Source: Trichobilharzia szidati (taxonomy: Eukaryota; Platyhelminthes; Trematoda; Strigeidida; Schistosomatidae). From it: a stretch of 64,000 nt of DNA. This document shows positions 36,440 to 48,716 of the stretch, piece by piece. The number at the start of each line of letters is the position of its first letter. Position 1 is the stretch's first letter. Location: positions 155,022,199 to 155,086,198 of the forward strand of contig OX235279.1 of the NCBI GenBank assembly GCA_944472155.2, in the 5' to 3' direction. The translations under genes and the position numbers were made by a program. The notes beneath the pieces were generated by a model that worked only from the letters and a program-made list of their open reading frames with translations, searched no databases and was not told the DNA's origin.

Positions 36440-37345
36440 CACCTTGTGGGTAAAATTTATTTTGATAAAGTCTCACAGTGTTATACAGTAATATTTACTG
36501 ATAACGTTTCGAGTACAATTTATTACTGCTCATAATCACATCAAGGTACTCACAATCTTCCAACTTCGTTTATATAATTCAATTACTTTTCATCGCTTGG
36601 TTTGATTGGTAGTAGTATTTTCCATATTTCCGGTATGAGTGATAAGTCATTGCATCCCACTGCGTGTATTGGGTGTAGAATTGATGAACAAGGATTCAGT
36701 AAACAACCTCTCTCTTCACCTACCTGTATTACTTTTTAGAATTGTAACCTTCTCCCACCCTATTGTGTGGTTGTGTGTCAATGCATGCACTTCTATTGCT
36801 GAGCTTTTTTTCTTAATTACTCATCTTCGTGGGATCAACCATTCAAACCTTAGCTAAATTCTTATGTTCTGACAGGCAATCTCACTACTGCTGCCTGATC
36901 TACTAGTCTGACCTATGCAGTTGACCTAACTCACAGTCATTGCAAGGTATTTTGTAAATTATATTATTTTGTCTAGTTGGGTCAGCTGGGTCCTTTAACC
37001 TACAGAGCTTGTCGCTGAGTGAGTTTATAGGTTTAAATACCACCCTAGTTTCTGCTTTGTTAAGAATCCTACGTAGGTTTTCAGACACCCTTTCCTTATA
37101 TGGTAAAACCGTAGATGTCTTATATTTTTTCTTATTTATGTTATCATTAATAGTTTCCCCATTATTTTTATTTTGCTTCTGACCTTCTCTGATCTTCCTA
37201 ATGAATTTAATAGGATAGTTATTTGACACCAACGCTTCTTCTATCTGTTTTATTTCGCCATTTAGGCTTTTTGTTGTACTGCTTAGTGCTACCGCTCGGT
37301 TTGTTAGACACTTAACTAAGCCTGCCTTAAACCCTTAACTTTTAA
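36440..37345 (-). mobile_element. PLE-1b: tail, decayed endonuclease and linker
   Basis: Minus strand. The tail is at 36460-36545 (ACTGATAACGTTTCGAGTAC) and the decayed endonuclease at 36600-36960. The open linker frame 37232-36903 reads TVLPYKERVSENLRRILNK, then VFKPINSLSDKLCRLKDPA, then NIIYKIPCNDC, where it stops. Upstream, GLVKCLTNRA is readable to 37333. Protein similarity to PLE-1 at 8-9.7 kb is clear but lower than among PLE-1 copies, so this is a sister subfamily with 13091-13790. Confidence 0.85.
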
Positions 37346-37361
37346 AGTTAAGGGTTAACTG
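37335..37361. repeat. perfect 13-bp inverted repeat at the PLE-1b truncation point
   Basis: AACCCTTAACTTT and its exact complement, separated by one base, lie precisely where PLE-1b homology ends. Confidence 0.8.
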
Positions 37362-37569
37362 TAAGCAAAGTGATAATTACGATAAGACAATGTTGCAAAC
37401 ACGAATTATATTGAATTAAATAAATAAAAGTGATAAGTGAAATAATACCGGAAATTGTTCAAAATGCGAATAATAATGTAATGACGTAATCAGGAAAGAG
37501 TGTGAAAATTGAATAAACAAAACGAAAAATAACAAATAGAGCCAGAATATCAATGGGCATTATCATTCT

Positions 37570-38260
37570 TTAGTATAGAAAGATTAAGACCATTAGAATT
37601 GGAGAGGTTGAATGAACTTTTTGTGCATACAGTGATCTGTCATTTCTATTTCGATGGCCGAAGCTTCATCAGTACGATAGATCAGTCGGATGGTACAGAA
37701 TGATTTTGGCAAGTTATTTTTCACCTTGCAGATGACTTCAAAGGAAGAGACTGTAGAGAGAGGGTGGCCAGTGTCGACAAGATATTCAGTGATTGCACTT
37801 CTTATGGCCCCATTTCCATCTCTTCGTAACCACGCAGGAAAGTGAGTGTTCTTGAACCCTTTTGGACAAAACCCGAGTTGTACAGTCGATATGCCTAGCT
37901 CCACATGAGCAGCTGAGTTGATAGACACATATAGAGTTGATCAACTGCGAGATCTTATTTTACAGGTTATTGATGAACAGTAATGATCCGTTAGAAAACG
38001 ATATTCTCAACGATGCTGTAGCAGCGAATGTCCTTTTCAGCAGGGACTGTTAGTTCCTTTTTTTAAGGATGTTGTCGACAGCTAAGTCACCTTTGAATTC
38101 AGGCTTCATATGCAGCATTTTCTCGGTTACAGACGTTATGTCATATTTCATAGGATTTTAACTTTATGTTCTTGTCTGTACACCGTAGTGGGAATCCATT
38201 TTTCATTCTGATTTTTCGTAGAAGATCTAACTGTATACGCGCCAAATAGGCGAGTGGCAT
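37570..38260 (-). mobile_element. PLE-2 fragment: linker and endonuclease
   Basis: The minus frame 37928-37593 contains HFPAWLRRDGNGAIRSAITE, YLVDTGHPLS, FEVICKVKNNLPKSF and HKKFIQPLQF, the C-terminal half of a PLE-2 GIY-YIG domain. Upstream (37970-38200), broken frames match the EFKGD/linker region seen at 50980-51100. The GIY-YIG core itself is damaged (AAHVELGISTVQ). Confidence 0.85.
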
Positions 38261-38289
38261 GTGATTAAATCAGGTTTCCTTTACGACTA

Positions 38290-39050
38290 ATGGGTACTGA
38301 GCTGTTGTTCAAGCATGACGACATGCATGTCAAATGTGCGCAAGACAACACCAACAACAAGGAATCTAAATCAACAGTAGTAATACCATACAAGGAAGGA
38401 ACCTCGGAAGCTTTACGCAGAATTCTTAACAATGCTGGCAGGAATAAAAGTGGCTGGCATTCAAAACAACCACAAACTCAATTAGAAACAAGCTTTGTCG
38501 GTTAAAGGATCCTGTGGAGCCTTCAAAACAAAACAATTTAGTTTATCTAATACCCTGCTGGAATGATTGTCAGGTCAGACTAGTAGAACAGGGGCAGTCA
38601 GACTAGCCGAGCATAAAAACCTAGCAAAATTTACATTGGTTGACCCAAATAAGATAAGAAATCTAGAGAATAGTTCAGCTATAGCACCCACTATATGCAG
38701 TTACACACAACCATACAATCGGATGGGATAGGATGACAGTTTTAAAATCTAATGTCACAGGGTGGAGAGAGAGATTGATAGCAGAAGCTTTTTTCATCGA
38801 ATCAACTGAAGAGAATACGTGTAATAGGAATGATTCAACACCTGTCCCAGATATCTGGAATATTCTACTACTCCAACGACGACAAATAGGAGAGAACAAA
38901 GAAAACTATAAGACTCAGGTTGTGAAGTCGTGTGGTTATAACTGACGATATGATTATGAACAATAAATTGTGTTCGAAACGTCATCCGGTAAATAATACT
39001 GTTTCACTGTGTGATACATCTAATAAACAAACTAATATGGAATAATCATC
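38290..39050 (+). mobile_element. PLE-1 fragment: linker, endonuclease and tail
   Basis: Begins in the linker (NKESKSTVVIPYKEGTSEAL, 38345-38410, without the 13-nt deletion of the 8.5-kb copy). It passes through a damaged GIY-YIG block (catgaatgattgtcaggtcagactag, YIGHT lost), then DRMTVLKSNVTG at 38730, ITEA with the glutamate changed context (IAEAFFIES), and ends in the tail TTCGAAACGTCATCCGGTAA near 38970-39045. Confidence 0.87.
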
Positions 39051-39339
39051 ACCTTGTTAAGTAATCTTGTAATTTCCACATCGCCCCTTTTAGATTTAAT
39101 CATTTCACGAACTGTGTTACAGAGTACACAACCAATTATATTTTAAGTCACAATTCACATTATTATTTAAATGAAAAAGTCATATATATATATATCAGAC
39201 TGTACTGCTTCGTGATAAATTCGCTGAAAAGAGACCCCCCCCCGTGAATGGCTTGTTTTGATTTTCTATATTTGTTTAAATTGATGTTAAATCAAAATTA
39301 ATAGATATATAATATTCAAGCGTCAGTTTGCTGGGAGGG

Positions 39340-39500
39340 GAGGTGGTGGGGGATTAAACTAGTTTCAAGTAAGACTACGATCTGACACACATCACTTAAA
39401 GAAGCACTGGAAACCAGTACTAGGGTTGCTCCTCAACTTTTGATTAGGCCTTATATGCGATTCCTCAAGCAGTACTCAACAACTGGGCTTCGAAACCAGG
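39340..39500 (-). mobile_element. SINE-2 copy, degenerate
   Basis: cacatcacttaaagaagcactggaaaccagtactagggttgctcc is the complement of the SINE-2 body. A decayed head is at 39460-39500 (gggcttcgaaaccagg). Confidence 0.5.
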
Positions 39501-40137
39501 TGACAAAGCGACTAACTTTGTAATTATTATCCTTTTTTCTCCCAAACTGTATACCTTTGTTCTGACATCTGCATATCATATGTTGACTTGATCCTTATTA
39601 TTCGTCTTTGTTCCTGTTGGATCTCTAATTTTATTGTTTCTGCTTGTGGTTCAGCGATGTTGATATTGACAATGTGTTGTTTTATGACTGCGATTTTGTT
39701 TGAGTGAGTCGGGGTCAGAATGATCTTGAACTGTTTGTTGTGTGATTTTTGCTACCAGAGTTTTGATCCCACCTTGTTGATTCCCAGGTACTTCTTACAG
39801 TTTGTCTTCGGTTAACTAGTTTTTTTCTACAGTACTTGTTTTGTACTAGAAACTTCCCCCGCCTGTACAGCCGCCTAACGACACTGTCGAGGTAATTTTG
39901 CGTTTTGATATACCATGATTGTTGAATAGAGTACCTCAGAATTTATCTCAGGTAACTATCCTTTCACTATCAACAGGACATTTTTGTGCTGTGTGTAACT
40001 CAAGGGAGTATTGGTCAGCGAAGCTTTACAATAGGACGCAAAGATCGGTTTCCTGGCGTTTAGACAACAACGCGTAGGTTGTTGGTCGATACACTAGTTA
40101 CGTTCTTATTTCTACAACCTCTTCCTTTAATGTTCTC
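39501..40137. other. no assigned gene; a 70-codon stop-to-stop frame on the minus strand
   Basis: The minus strand near 39525-39755 is open (contains NKIAVIKQHIVNINIAEPQA) and looks more protein-like than chance, but I cannot place it in a family. It is probably a transposon scrap. Confidence 0.35.
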
Positions 40138-40300
40138 CAGATAAAAAGGCGAAAAATAACCTTCTCAAATCATTACATATCCGGCTCACCGGTTGTATTT
40201 CTGAAGTTTAGGCCATCGAAATAGAAAAGCTAGAGCTTTTCTGCACCCAGAAGAATTAAACGATTTTTCAACTACTCCTTCTTCCAAAGTCCCCATACGT
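40138..40300 (+). pseudogene. PLE-2 endonuclease C-terminal scrap
   Basis: The frame reads KAKNNLLKSLHIRLTG and, after one shift, AIEIEKLELFCTQKN, matching KAKSNLPKSLLTRLI...LAIETE at 51400-51480. Confidence 0.7.
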
Positions 40301-40939
40301 CTGTTTTAATTGGTCGTATAATATTATGATAAAACACTTTCCACAATAACTGTAAACTACTGATTCGCTTTTTAAGTAGTTTCAGAACAGCATAAAAATC
40401 CCTGTTTTCAGCAGCGATAATAATACTAATATTACAAAGCTATTCTGAACAGTGTTTATATATATATATATATAACATTTCCAAAGCGTAACGAAAGAAA
40501 TGTTTCCAAAGATGTGCATCATTAAAATTGTAAGTACCAGTAGGTAGAAATCACGTGACACAGGATGCGTTAATATCAGGAGAAAATTAAAATTGATTGA
40601 GTGATGTAATAACATAGTTTATTGATAGGACTGAGTAAAGGTGGAATTCAACTAAAACTGAGAAAGGGTCAAGTACTGAAACAGATTAGGTCCGTTGTAA
40701 GTCCAGTGACTGCAAATACTTCATATGTATACAAAGTTGAAGATTTATTTGACTTGTGGACTGCCAAAGTATCCGCACTTTGATGAAGTTGGATTCATAC
40801 ACTTTTGGGAAGATTTGCAGGTCTGCTTTGTGGATGATAACTTTGAATTTGGTTTTTCCAGTTTGTTGTATATCCAGAATCAGTCAGTTGTTTCAGAAGT
40901 GAGCTACTGTGGAGAGAAGATCTTTCTATGTAAATAAAT
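40301..40939. other. no recognisable gene
   Basis: Includes a (TA)n run at 40459-40473. The 70-codon frame at 40725-40937 has no recognisable domain. Confidence 0.45.
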
Positions 40940-41206
40940 TAATTTGGCACTTAGGTACCAATAGTGAAATCCAGGATGCTAATTTCGTACTCTTCGGGAT
41001 TCGTCATCTGGATGTACATGCATTCCATATTGACTAACGTGCATCCTCAGTTCCACTGATAGTCATCAACCGTCAAATCGTTTCAAGTTAAATCCTCAGA
41101 CATTATCGAAGCATCCATACAACGAGCCTCCATGTCAACGGAGGCCGAGAATTTCGGTCCAATCAGTCAACGGGAATTTCCAAGCTGAATTACATATGTG
41201 GATAAA
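40940..41206. mobile_element. hammerhead SINE, inverted pair (shorter form)
   Basis: The left half (40940-41020, minus strand) carries a full hammerhead-like core. The right half (41039-41206, plus strand) begins with gtgcatcctcag, i.e. at the hammerhead cleavage-site region, and continues with the body shared with 47888-48040 (ttccactgatagtcatcaacc, gaagcatccatac, catgtcaac...gaggccgag). The left end coincides with the left end of the 47.6-kb element (aatttgg versus aattgg). The tRNA-like middle of that element is missing here. Confidence 0.8.
40969..41013 (-). ncRNA. hammerhead ribozyme-like motif (Sm-alpha type), degenerate
   Basis: Minus strand: stem I ATCCAG/CTGGAT (six pairs), core ATGACGAA (41000-41007; consensus CUGANGAG with C3 changed to A and the G after A9 lost), GAAA at 40983-40986, and AUC cleavage triplet at 40975-40977. 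Stem II is poorly paired. Probably inactive. Confidence 0.75.
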
Positions 41207-41689
41207 TTTCCTATGATACACTTGGACAGTAAACGCTGAGTACCGTACCTATCTTCTATAGGTGCAGGTGAAGTCATAGATACACACTAATAAGGCGGAC
41301 AGCAGTGATAGCCTCTTCTTCATGTCCAGATGAATCACTGCTTTTGTAGAAAAACTGAAAGGAAATTCAACTGAAAAGGTTTTCTTCAATGAATGGGACA
41401 AACAGTTTCTTAGTTTTTCTGCCAATGAATCTCTGGGGTGAGGGAGAAAGTATGCGTGGTGTTAGTAGTGCAGGCTTGATGAATGTAGTGATGAAGCCTC
41501 CAAGGTAGGTAGTCTGAGAATGATGTCACGGAAAAGAGTATAAACATCTTTCATTTCTTCTATATAATATTCATTTCCCGTTGACTGGCTCAGTATGTTG
41601 GACTGAAATTTTCTATGTCTCTGTTGAAACGTCAGCTCACTCATAGTAGGCAGACGCTTTATCTCCAATTACTTGGAGATAATTACTGA
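41207..41689. other. no recognisable gene
   Basis: Unassigned. The 68-codon minus frame at 41462-41668 has no known domain. Confidence 0.45.
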
Positions 41690-42470
41690 ACAGCAGGTTC
41701 TTGGTTCGTTCATCCCTAGAGCTACCTGTTACTAATTCTTTCTAGTCAGATGTCTGGTTTTCAGTATGGAGCCAGCGAAGGCAGCTGTTGATAAAAGTTT
41801 GCACCCTGTTCGAAATGCTTTAAGTGATGTTCAAGTCACGTTTCTGACCCATATAAAAGAAATGACTTGACATCGGTTTTGAACAGATTGCGAATTTTGT
41901 TCCTTATGCTGAGTCAGAATGCAGCAGATTTCGAAACTGATTTCAGAGTGATGAAGGTGTTTCTCACCGTTCTGATTCCAGTTTCAACATTCTGACCCGC
42001 GCCTCTGTCTGTATTTGAAACGATGCTCTTTCGAATTTCTGCTGTTGACAGTGACCGGTGTTTGCTGTTGTTGGTTGATTATCCTCACTTAAAGCCCTGT
42101 ATTTACTGCCTCTCCCTCCAGCTTGTTGGTTTTCCCTTCTTTCTTCGAATTTATATGACATTAGACATAAATAGTCTGCGAAGTCCAGATCTTCTTGTCG
42201 GCCCGACGTATTCCTGTCTTCTGGTTCTCCTTCGTCTTCCGCATGGTCCAGTCCACCACAATCAGGACTATCATCGTCCACAACTTCGATAAGTTTTCCG
42301 TTGTGGATCTATCTCTTGACATGTGGCGCTGCACTCTTTTGTGTGGAAGCAGTTTCCGAATCACTTAGCGGTCAGTGTTGTCGATAGCCTTTGCAAAGTA
42401 GATGGAGGCAGAGACGTCTGTTTGTCATTTAACACTGTTTGCATTGCAGCTTTCCTAATATCCCACCAAT
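41690..42470 (-). mobile_element. RTE LINE, decayed fragment
   Basis: Minus-strand order: tctttctagtcagatgtctggttttcagtatgga (RIRWPE region), acagtgaccggtgtttgctgttgttgg (TING and Q-run region), agtctgcgaagtccagatcttc (DLDFADD), catggtccagtccaccacaatcagg (VVDWIM), gtcagtgttgtcgatagcctttgcaaag (FEKAFDSVD). Frameshifted and interrupted. Confidence 0.87.
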
Positions 42471-42639
42471 AGATTGCTTACAAGTGTTCTACTCTGCTGA
42501 ATGTTTAGTCGACTATCTTGCTGAGGGGGATAGTTATCCGTGTGTATCCTTGTGTGTATAAAAACAATTTATTATTACTATTAATCCATCTACTTTGGTA
42601 AGTAATTTTTATCTGGTTGTGTAATATCAAAAGTAGACA

Positions 42640-43100
42640 CCAGTGCGATTCTAAAACTAGGATGAAACATCTGTCGAGTATCCGAGTGCTGGTTTTCAAT
42701 GGTTCTCTAACTGATATCAATCCGTGATCAACTCGTGAAAATCTTTAAACTGATTGATTGAATTTAACCTTGTAGATAACTGTAAATAATAAATCACATG
42801 AGCTGAAAAACCTAACTCAAGGAAGTGTTCACAAAATGGAACACATTGTCAACCTATGGCTACTTTATTCATCAATCAGCCATACTAGATAGTGATCATA
42901 GTTGCACACTTCCGGAGAAGACGAACTTATAACGTCTACAGTGCTATCGACTCTAAGCAACGAAGTTGATCTCTACACACCATTTGCTTATATATATATA
43001 TATATATGAACTGGGTGGGGATAAATAGGACGATTCTGCTGTCGAGTACTCCCTGTGAATGGTGTTCAGTGGTTCTCTAAGTGATATAAGTCCATGATCA
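42640..43100 (+). mobile_element. two SINE-2 3' tails
   Basis: 42650-42740 (actaggatgaaacatctgtcgag...ggttttcaatggttctctaactgatat) and 43030-43100 (ctgtcgagtactccctgtgaatgg...cagtggttctctaagtgatat) are both the SINE-2 body without a head. A (TA)n run at 42981-43007 lies between. Confidence 0.6.
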
Positions 43101-43304
43101 AACCTGCAAAACAAATCGAACTCATAAAAGATGCTCGACAGTAACTGCCTACAGCACGAAGCTGTTTGGAGTGTTCTAGTGAGAAATCGTAATCAGTGAC
43201 GTCCACTGGTAGAGCTGGGTGTGACCACAAATATCCATCGTCGATAAAATTGGCTGGTGCCAATGTCGCGTTAACTGGTAGAAGTTAGGATTAATGTATC
43301 GGGT

Positions 43305-43480
43305 CCTAGTGGCCGATCGGTCTGTGAGCTTTCCTTGAAAGCGGAAGGTCTCGGGTTCGAACCCCGGATGACCAAATTAGGCTGACAAAACAGCTGTTCG
43401 GTATCCCTTGCTAGTATTCAGAGTAGTTAACATTGCTCATCGAGGGAGCCGACAATTGGCTGGGCACGTGCGACGTGTCC
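43305..43480 (+). mobile_element. SINE-2 copy with well-preserved tRNA-like head
   Basis: The head ggtcctagtggccgatcggtc...ggtctcgggttcgaaccccgg has a good B-box GGTTCGAACCC and a partially paired acceptor (GGTC/GACC). The T-stem pairs well but the anticodon arm does not form, so it is a SINE head and not a tRNA gene. The body follows (acaaaacagctgttcgg). Confidence 0.7.
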
Positions 43481-44313
43481 TAACCATACCACCGATTAAC
43501 TCACGTCCCTTACCACATAGCCACTCTACACTTAACCAACCATCTGAAAACCACTCACCAGAGTAAACCACTTAACTAACACAGAAGTAATAACGCGAAC
43601 ATAAGTGGTCAAAGACAACTAGCCTTTCCACATACATTTCAATAAGCATTACTCACTCGGATTCATAAAGGGGACAGGCATAATTGTAGCCTGGCAGTTC
43701 ACGCTCGTCATTTAATCGATAGTCAGCAGAACACCAGTCACACCTATGCTACAGAGATGTTGATAGGAGAATGGCACACGAACCTTTTCTATACACGCTG
43801 AGATTTCCGCAATTAAACTACCCAACTGATCAGAGCACAACGCAACCATATACCTGAAACATTTATACCTACGTTTACCTATCTTATGCAGTAACTTTTA
43901 TCCCTAGCCCACTGAATACACAGCTAATACGCCATTAAAATACGACCCAATATCGAATTAAAACAAAAGTTGAACACTGAAATCAGCAAATAAATATTTA
44001 TGAATTTTAAATAGCTAGAAGTATATATCCTTCACATTTCTTTTGAAAACCGCCTAGAAAGAAGAGTGATAAGGATCGGGGGCGGGGATATCGAAGAGAA
44101 ACAAAGAAGAATAGAAACACTCCAGTTCACCTTAAGTTATCATTGTCTAAGTTGGAAATATAAAGATGTCAGACTAAAAGAATTTTGAATAGTGATAATA
44201 ATAATAGCATTAGCAATAATATCAGTTCTCATAAGATGAGAAGACTGTTAAGGTAAATGCACGATGTCAATAAGGCATATTCATGATATATAGAATGTTG
44301 TTAGAGAGTTGCT
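43481..44313. other. no gene; 3' flank of actin copy 2
   Basis: Unassigned intergenic DNA. No canonical AATAAA was found close to the actin stop on the minus strand. Confidence 0.5.
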
Positions 44314-46210
<1,897 letters not shown>

Positions 46211-46285
46211 TTATGAAGTAAATTAGGTGAGTGTAATAGCACGTCAACGAAAAGTCGCTTGTAATGTTTACCCTTGATTTACCTC

Positions 46286-46416
46286 TTATTTATATATCTA
46301 TGCTTTCCAAAGGTTCATTTCATGAAAACCAAAAAATGTCCATATATGGCTTTCATTATAAAAACATTATGGATAAATATTTCAGTGGGATAGATGGAAC
46401 TTTACTTTTTGATTGG
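46286..46416 (-). promoter_or_regulatory. actin copy 2 proximal promoter: TATA, CArG box, CCAAT
   Basis: On the minus strand: TATA box TATATAAATA (46286-46295, about 90 bp from the ATG), perfect CArG box CCATATATGG (46340-46349, 139 bp from the ATG) and CCAAT (46412-46416). Same order as in copy 1. The CArG sequences differ inside (TATA versus TTTA) but keep position. Confidence 0.75.
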
Positions 46417-46449
46417 TCAATAGAAGTGGTGCACATACATAGACACATA

Positions 46450-46994
46450 CACAGTCAATAATTACACCATGAAAAAAACAAACAATTTCAGGCTTATTTT
46501 CGTCTTTCCTTCCATCCTCTCTTCCCCCCATTTTTTTTATCACACTCCATTCGACCTTCATATAAAGTGCCTAGTATACAAGTGTGTGTTTTCTTTTAAA
46601 ATTTATTGATTTGTCCTGAATGATGTGCACATACACAAATCGATAGACACACCCACGCTTGTACGAAGACATCCAAATAAGCATAAGTGGTTAGGTAGGA
46701 AGGCAGAGGGTCAGGTGGGCAGGTAAATGATAAGTATGTTAGTATCCATATTATTATTATTACCATTTCTATCAGTCTCCTTTTCTTATCTACATTCCCT
46801 CTTCTCTACACAAAATTTTCCTCTGCACACAGAAAGTCGATTAAATATTTTTGTGAAATCACAAACAAAAGAAGTTCTTTCATCATCGACACAAAAAAAC
46901 ATCTATGTGAACTGATAGATGAATTAGGGCAATGAAAAAGATTATATGTTTTTCAATAATTTGACAATCCTTACAAACCAACTCTTGAAAGTGT
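46450..46994. other. no recognisable gene
   Basis: 5' flank of actin copy 2. Nothing further is recognised. Confidence 0.5.
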
Positions 46995-47610
46995 CTATTT
47001 TAACATTTATTATTATTACTATTCCCTTATGGTTCTGAGTGAGACATAGGGCTTCAGCTGAACAGCACATCACTACATTCCTCCCTTTTCTGTGATGTTT
47101 CTTCTGCAGCTGACTCCATGATTACCCACATTTCCTCCTCCCTGTCAACCCAAAATCAAGACCAGTTTGTCCTTTCCCAATCTTATGTATGACACAGGCT
47201 AACTACTCTTGCCTGATATGTTGCCCGCTAGAGTCCCTTGTTGCTTATCCTTTCTGGCCGGCCATCTGATCTTCACTGTCGAGGTAGCGAAGGAAAATGT
47301 TGATAAATGTATGCAGCATGTTTGAAATGCCTTAGTTGACAAGCATGCCAAGAATAGAACCTAGGCAATGTGGTAGTGCATAATTTCATCATGAAGTAAA
47401 TTTATTTGATAAATAATACCGTATAACACTCTCGGACTTTGTGATGGACACGTGCGCTAAATTTCTGAGCCACAGAAAATCACTTACTGACTTTATATTT
47501 GTGTTGAAAATGCTAATCTTGTTCTTTGTGCTAGGTGCAGCAGATTTCCACAGAAATTTCAGATTAATGAAGGTCTTGATGTAAATTGGAGGCTGGTAAC
47601 TAGCAGTTGA

Positions 47611-47655
47611 ATCCATGATGCGCATTTCATCTTATTTTAGACTCGTCAACTGGAT
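47611..47655 (-). ncRNA. hammerhead ribozyme-like motif (Sm-alpha type)
   Basis: Minus strand: stem I ATCCA/TGGAT; core TTGACGAG (47642-47649; C3 is T); stem II GTCT/AGAT with a 6-nt loop; GAAA (47625-47628); stem III TGC/GCA; AUC triplet (47617-47619). This matches the known schistosome Sm-alpha hammerhead architecture. The C3 change should weaken the C3-G8 pair. Confidence 0.85.
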
Positions 47656-47850
47656 TTACCTGCATTCCCCAGTGAATGATGATGCTCCCATTTAGGCTCG
47701 GATCCAGTACACATATTTTCAAACGCCAAAGCCTTATCCAACTAGACCACTTGGGCAACGAAAGCCACCTCTTTCTTATGCAATGGGTGTATCAGTAGTT
47801 ATTTAATTCAGTTTGCACTTTTGCTTTGATTGATTGGACCGAATACATGT

Positions 47851-47900
47851 ACGTACAGGTGACGAGTCACAAAGGGACGAAATGTGCATCCTGGATTCCA
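47851..47900 (+). ncRNA. hammerhead ribozyme-like motif (Sm-alpha type)
   Basis: Core GTGACGAG (47859-47866; C3 is G), stem II GTC/GAC, GAAA (47879-47882), stem III TGT/GCA, AUC triplet (47888-47890), then CTGGATTCCAC as in the Sm-alpha family. Stem I CAG/CTG flanks the core. Confidence 0.87.
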
Positions 47901-48345
47901 CTTGTAGTCATCATCCACCAAATTACTTCAACTTAAATAGTCGGACATCATTGAAGCATCTACACAAGCTGCCGACATGTCAACCTGAGGCCGAGCACTT
48001 CAGTTCAATCTAACAACGGAAGAGTCCAAACTGAATTAAATTAATGAAGGTATTTCTTGGTTTTCCGAATGTTACTGGCTTCGACATCCTCATCTGTACA
48101 GCCATGTGTAGTCGAAACGATGCTACTCAAATTAGTGATAGAAGAGACCATCTTCAAATTTCTTCTGTCGATAGTGACTGGTGCTTGGTGTTCGTCAGGA
48201 CATCGGATAACTTCATCCCCTCTCTCTTCACTATGTTCACTCGATCTGCTGTCATCACTGTTAACCTCTTCTGCCGACTTGTTCATGGTTTTCCCTCATA
48301 GATCTTCGAGTTTGTGTGAAATTAAACATGAAGAACACAAGTGAT

Positions 48346-48589
48346 TCAGCGAAGAGATAGACTCTTTTCAAGGAATAAATTATTAACTACTCTAGTGTCG
48401 ACTTCACGAGGGGAAATTTAAACAATCAGCGAGAGTACTTAAAACACTAATAATGCCACTAATAATAATGTGAAATACTGTTAGATGTTTTTAATTTGTA
48501 ATGACAGCTCAGTATCAGACGATAAAGAATGTTATGCCATATATGAAACGCTTCATAGAATGTATAGATCTTGGAAAAGGGGGTGAGCA
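48346..48589. other. no recognisable feature
   Basis: Short AT-rich spacer before the tandem repeats. Confidence 0.5.
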
Positions 48590-48716
48590 AATAAAATTAT
48601 TTTTAACAAAGTCAGGTGGTATACGGTTGGAGGCAGTTGGCACAATGCGAACCTTGATCCAACTAGTTTATGTGCTTGTTGGCACTAACCTATCAGTCAG
48701 TCAGCCAACCAGCAAG

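Larger units (their letters stand above)
47563..48051. mobile_element. hammerhead SINE, inverted pair, with 12-bp target duplication
   Basis: ATTAATGAAGGT occurs at 47563-47574 and 48040-48051 and is single in intact RTE sequence, so it is a target-site duplication. Inside, the minus strand has a tRNA-like head near 47770-47690 (AGTGGTCTAGTTGGATAAGG as A-box region, weak B-box) leading to a hammerhead at 47611-47655. The plus strand has a headless unit from about 47835 with a second hammerhead (47851-47900) and a long body to 48039. No coding capacity. Confidence 0.87.
46995..48345 (-). mobile_element. RTE LINE, decayed, split by a nested hammerhead-SINE insertion
   Basis: The left part 47008-47574 runs from the RTE 3' end (attattattactattcccttatgg) into the IWKSSSLTINNKIRIFNTN region (cagatttccacagaaatttcag). 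The right part 48040-48340 resumes exactly there (ttaatgaaggtatttcttggttttccgaatg, FINL...KAR) and goes on to the Q/TING and SHKIED regions. The interruption is the 477-bp insertion at 47575-48051 with its duplicated target. Frame broken independently of the insertion. Confidence 0.9.

Noticed and set aside
43308..43378. tRNA gene with B-box GGTTCGAACCC
   Set aside because: Acceptor and anticodon arms do not form; it is the head of a SINE-2 copy.
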